A stretch of 7,409 nucleotides of DNA, from the NCBI RefSeq assembly GCF_021151785.1, contig NZ_JAGKWP010000111.1, forward strand, positions 1 through 7,409, written 5' to 3'. The stretch comes from Flavobacterium sp. (GTDB lineage Bacteria; Bacteroidota; Bacteroidia; Flavobacteriales; Flavobacteriaceae). Each line of letters opens with the position of its first letter. Position 1 is the stretch's first letter. Position numbers and translations under genes: made by a program. Positions 5,348-7,409 of this stretch are shown here, piece after piece. The notes beneath the pieces are model-generated. The model made no database searches, was not told the DNA's origin, and saw only the letters and a program-made list of their open reading frames with translations.

Positions 5348-5355
5348 TATATTTG
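5348..5355 (+). promoter_or_regulatory. Flavin reductase operon -7 box TATATTTG
   Basis: This is an exact TAnnTTTG match 18 bases before the ATG at 5373, predicting a start near 5361 and a very short leader. The nearest suitable TTG (5318-5320) is farther upstream than the usual spacing. Confidence 0.6.
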
Positions 5356-5372
5356 CTAAAAAAACAAGACTA

Positions 5373-6248
5373 ATGTTAAGTATCAATCCCAAAGAACTTG
5401 CGCCAGCTAAATTACAAGGATATTTGCAAACCGCGGTATCTCCAAGACCTATAGCATTTGCTAGTACAATAGATGAAAATGGAACACCCAATTTATCTCC
5501 ATTTAGTTTTTTTAACGTATTTAGTAGCAATCCTCCTATATTAATTTTTTCACCTGCTCGACGAGTTCGCAACAACACGATTAAGCATACTTTAATCAAT
5601 GTACAAGACATTAAGGAAGTAGTAATTAATATTGTTAACTATGATATGGTACAACAAATGAGTTTGTCGAGTACAGAATATCCTGACGGAGTAAATGAGT
5701 TTGAAAAAGCTGGATTTACAATGTTAGCTTCTGATCTTATCAAGCCTTTTCGAGTAGCTGAGAGTCCAGTACAGTTTGAATGCAAAGTTAATGAGATTAT
5801 TGCTTTAGGTGATCAAGGAGGTGCTGGTAATTTAGTCATTTGTGAAGTGGTAAAAATCCACATACGTGAAGAAGTTTTGGATGAAAACAATATGATTGAC
5901 CAACATAAAATTGATGTAGTATCAAGATTAGGTGGTAACTGGTACAGTAGAGCTAATGCTGGCTTATTTGAGGTTGAAAAACCATTAACTACTTTAGGCA
6001 TTGGAGTAGATCAAATTCCAGCTTTTATAAAAGAAAGTACGTTTTTCAATGGAAATGATTTAGGAAAACTAGGAAATGTAGAAAAAATTCCAACTCAAGA
6101 AGAAATTACTATCTTTGTAAAAGAAAATTTTGAAGTCAAAGCTGTTTTAAGCGCAGACGACTTAAACAAGAAATTTGAAAAAGCAAAAGAATATTTAGAC
6201 CAAAATCAAGTTTTAAACGCCTGGAAATTATTATTAGCAGATAAATAA
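5373..6248 (+). CDS. Flavin reductase-like FMN-binding split-barrel protein with C-terminal extension
   Basis: Residues about 10-200 of 291 match the flavin reductase-like, FMN-binding split-barrel family (DIM6/NTAB type). Visible family features are the phosphate-binding region SPRPIAFASTIDENGTPNLSPFSFFNVFSSNPP (from residue 23), FSPARR (59-64), the strand EVVINIVNYDM (82-92), SPVQFECKV (131-139) and GGNWYSR (187-193). The protein probably binds FMN and uses NAD(P)H, or acts on another small substrate; the family is too broad to fix the reaction. The last 90 or so residues lie beyond the barrel and look partly helical and charged (ADDLNKKFEKAKEYLDQ). The gene is 12 bp upstream of the DUF3127 gene, so the two are probably cotranscribed, and it is divergent from the histidine kinase. 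Confidence 0.88.
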   Translation: MLSINPKELAPAKLQGYLQTAVSPRPIAFASTIDENGTPNLSPFSFFNVFSSNPPILIFSPARRVRNNTIKHTLINVQDIKEVVINIVNYDMVQQMSLSSTEYPDGVNEFEKAGFTMLASDLIKPFRVAESPVQFECKVNEIIALGDQGGAGNLVICEVVKIHIREEVLDENNMIDQHKIDVVSRLGGNWYSRANAGLFEVEKPLTTLGIGVDQIPAFIKESTFFNGNDLGKLGNVEKIPTQEEITIFVKENFEVKAVLSADDLNKKFEKAKEYLDQNQVLNAWKLLLADK

Positions 6249-6260
6249 AATTAAAGAATC

Positions 6261-6653
6261 ATGGAAGTAATCGGAAAAATCAAAGTCATTAATCCTATCC
6301 AAGAGGTTAGTGCATCATTTAGAAAAAGAGAATTAGTTGTTACTACAGAAGAACAATATCCTCAACATATATTAATTGAATTCACTCAAGCTAGAGTAGA
6401 CGATCTAAACAATTACCAAGTGGGAGAACCCGTAAAAGTTTCGATCAACTTAAGAGGAAGAGAATGGGTGAGCCCTCAAGGAGAAACGAGATATTTTAAT
6501 TCTATACAAGGATGGAGAATTGAGCGAATGGCGACTGCAACTTCAGGAACGAGTGCTTCTTCTGCGCAAATGATGCCGCCAATGCCAGCAGCAGATGCTT
6601 TTGAACCCGCAACTAACTTCAATGAAGAAGAACACGATGATCTACCCTTCTAA
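6261..6653 (+). CDS. DUF3127 protein with SSB-like acidic C-terminal tip
   Basis: This 130-residue protein matches the DUF3127 family as remembered from Bacteroidota. Residues 1-89 are rich in short beta strands (EVIGKIKVI, RELVVTTEE, HILIEFTQ, GEPVKVSINLRGREW, RYFNSIQGWRIER), an arrangement compatible with a single OB-fold. A low-complexity linker rich in Ala, Ser, Thr, Met and Pro (90-115) follows. The end, NEEEHDDLPF, strongly resembles the acidic tip of bacterial single-stranded DNA-binding proteins, which recruits repair and replication partners (DDLPF here; DDDIPF in E. coli SSB). A role in ssDNA or RNA binding and partner recruitment is inferred, not known. The organism presumably also has a normal SSB elsewhere. 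The start ATG is 12 bp after the flavin reductase stop, and a terminator follows, so it closes a two-gene operon. Confidence 0.88.
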   Translation: MEVIGKIKVINPIQEVSASFRKRELVVTTEEQYPQHILIEFTQARVDDLNNYQVGEPVKVSINLRGREWVSPQGETRYFNSIQGWRIERMATATSGTSASSAQMMPPMPAADAFEPATNFNEEEHDDLPF

Positions 6654-6674
6654 GGTTTAGAAATAAAAATTTAG

Positions 6675-6710
6675 AAGTCAGAAATTTAATTGTTTCTGAC
6701 TTTTTCTTTT
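6675..6710 (+). terminator. Intrinsic terminator after the DUF3127 gene
   Basis: AAGTCAGAAA (6675-6684) pairs with TTTCTGACTT (6693-6702) around TTTAATTG, followed by a T-rich run to 6710. A second inverted repeat, ATTTAGAAGT (6669-6678) with ACTTCTAAAT (6714-6723), overlaps it and could extend or compete with it. It separates the flavin reductase operon from aat. Confidence 0.8.
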
Positions 6711-6732
6711 TAAACTTCTAAATAAAAAATTT

Positions 6733-7368
6733 ATGTACTTCCTTTCCAAAGAATTATACTTCCCTCCTTCTACCCAAACTTCACCTGAAGGTATACTTGC
6801 TATTGGAGGTGATTTATCTCCAGAACGCTTATTATTAGCTTATCAAAATGGTATATTCCCATGGTTTAATGAGGATGAACCCATATTATGGTGGTGTCCA
6901 GAAGAGCGAATGGTGTTGTTTTTTGAAGACCTAAAAATTTCCAAAAGTATGCGGAACATCATTAATCAAAAAAAATTTAACATCACCTTTAACACGGCTT
7001 TTCGCGAAGTAATTACCCATTGCAAAAAAGCATTCAGAAAAGGGCAAGAAGGCACATGGATAACTAATGAAATGGTAGAAGCCTACTGTAAATTAAACAC
7101 TCTAGGTATAGCTAAAAGCGTAGAAGTTTGGCAAAACAATCAATTAGTTGGTGGTTTATATGGTATAGATTTGGGACATGTTTTTTGTGGTGAAAGCATG
7201 TTTTCTACTGTTTCAAATGCAAGTAAAGTAGCTTTCATCTATTTAGCTAAACAATTAGAATTTGCAGGTTATCGCTTATTGGACTGTCAAGTTTACAACG
7301 ACCACTTGGCCAGTTTAGGCTGTATTGAAATTGATCGTGAAGATTTTTTAACACTAATTAAAAATTAG
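6733..7368 (+). CDS. aat: Leucyl/phenylalanyl-tRNA-protein transferase
   Basis: The protein moves leucine or phenylalanine from aminoacyl-tRNA to the N-terminal Lys or Arg of substrate proteins, creating a degron for ClpS/ClpAP. All family blocks are present: GGDLSPERLLLAYQNGIFPWF (25-45), ILWWCPEERMVL (51-62), EGTWIT (106-111), GIAKSVEVW (125-133), FCGESMFS (151-158), NASKVA (162-167) and LLDCQVYNDHLASLG (182-196). E154, D184 and Q186 correspond to E. coli E156, D186 and Q188. At 211 residues it lacks the C-terminal tail of the 234-residue E. coli enzyme, with no sign of damage. The loop WWSPDPR of E. coli is WWCPEER here. The gene follows a terminator, but no TAnnTTTG box is seen in the 79-bp gap, so its promoter is unclear; readthrough from upstream is possible. 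Confidence 0.97.
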   Translation: MYFLSKELYFPPSTQTSPEGILAIGGDLSPERLLLAYQNGIFPWFNEDEPILWWCPEERMVLFFEDLKISKSMRNIINQKKFNITFNTAFREVITHCKKAFRKGQEGTWITNEMVEAYCKLNTLGIAKSVEVWQNNQLVGGLYGIDLGHVFCGESMFSTVSNASKVAFIYLAKQLEFAGYRLLDCQVYNDHLASLGCIEIDREDFLTLIKN

Positions 7369-7407
7369 TCATAACTTTTCATTTTCTATTCTATCTTGAA
7401 ATTTAAC
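7369..7407 (-). CDS. Possible C-terminal end of a convergent gene (partial)
   Basis: Read on the minus strand from the window edge, one frame is open for 12 codons (VKFQDRIENEKL) and ends in TGA at 7369-7371, directly against the aat TAG. Its composition is protein-like, and convergent genes meeting stop to stop are common. With so few codons it could be chance. No terminator is visible in the last 41 bases. Confidence 0.3.
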   Translation of the reverse strand, partial: VKFQDRIENEKL

Positions 7408-7409
7408 AT

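Noticed and set aside
5312..5611. Open frame of 99 codons on the minus strand over the flavin reductase start
   Set aside because: It covers the well-conserved N-terminal split-barrel coding sequence, and its translation has no family features.
5813..6001. Open frame of 62 codons antisense to the flavin reductase gene
   Set aside because: Shadow of a confidently coding frame with no independent signal.
7389..7409. ATG on the minus strand at the window edge
   Set aside because: The frame MLNFKIE closes with TAG after seven codons and shows no gene-like features.

Overview
The window looks like chromosomal DNA of a member of the Flavobacteriaceae (Bacteroidota), probably Flavobacterium or a close relative. 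This rests on low G+C, promoters of the Bacteroidetes TAnnTTTG type, no clear Shine-Dalgarno sequences, a TonB-dependent receptor under a TPP riboswitch, a DUF3127 protein and the type of every recognisable protein. Nothing suggests an insertion sequence, prophage, CRISPR array or recent transfer. Gene order reads as core genome.

Layout. Positions 1-100 hold short AT-rich tandem repeats and no gene. A promoter and a TPP riboswitch (113-193), with a long leader, precede a 723-residue TonB-dependent receptor (294-2465), most likely an outer-membrane importer of thiamine or a derivative. A bidirectional terminator separates it from a convergent small lipoprotein gene with a Rieske-like fold but altered metal ligands (2518-2949, minus). 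That gene is divergent from greA (3096-3572), which has a striking leader: a hairpin with a U-tract at the predicted transcript start, and a 12-codon leader frame whose stop overlaps the greA start. greA is followed, across an intergenic RNA hairpin, by a HIT-family gene (3635-4024). A near-perfect bidirectional terminator lies between it and an orphan two-transmembrane sensor histidine kinase (4080-5231, minus). Divergent from the kinase is a flavin reductase-like gene (5373-6248) in an apparent operon with a DUF3127 gene (6261-6653). A terminator and then aat (6733-7368), the leucyl/phenylalanyl-tRNA-protein transferase, follow. The last bases may carry the tail of a convergent gene.

How the genes fit together. 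Most are housekeeping functions: transcript cleavage (GreA), nucleotide hydrolase or transferase (HIT), N-end-rule tagging (Aat), flavin redox and membrane sensing. The clearest regulatory circuit is feedback control of thiamine import by TPP, for which the leader offers two candidate switching helices and a palindrome across the start codon. The most promising under-described items are the DUF3127 protein, which ends in an SSB-like acidic tip (DDLPF) behind a putative OB-fold, the greA leader, and the His-less Rieske-like lipoprotein. All functional statements come from reading the sequence; no searches were run.
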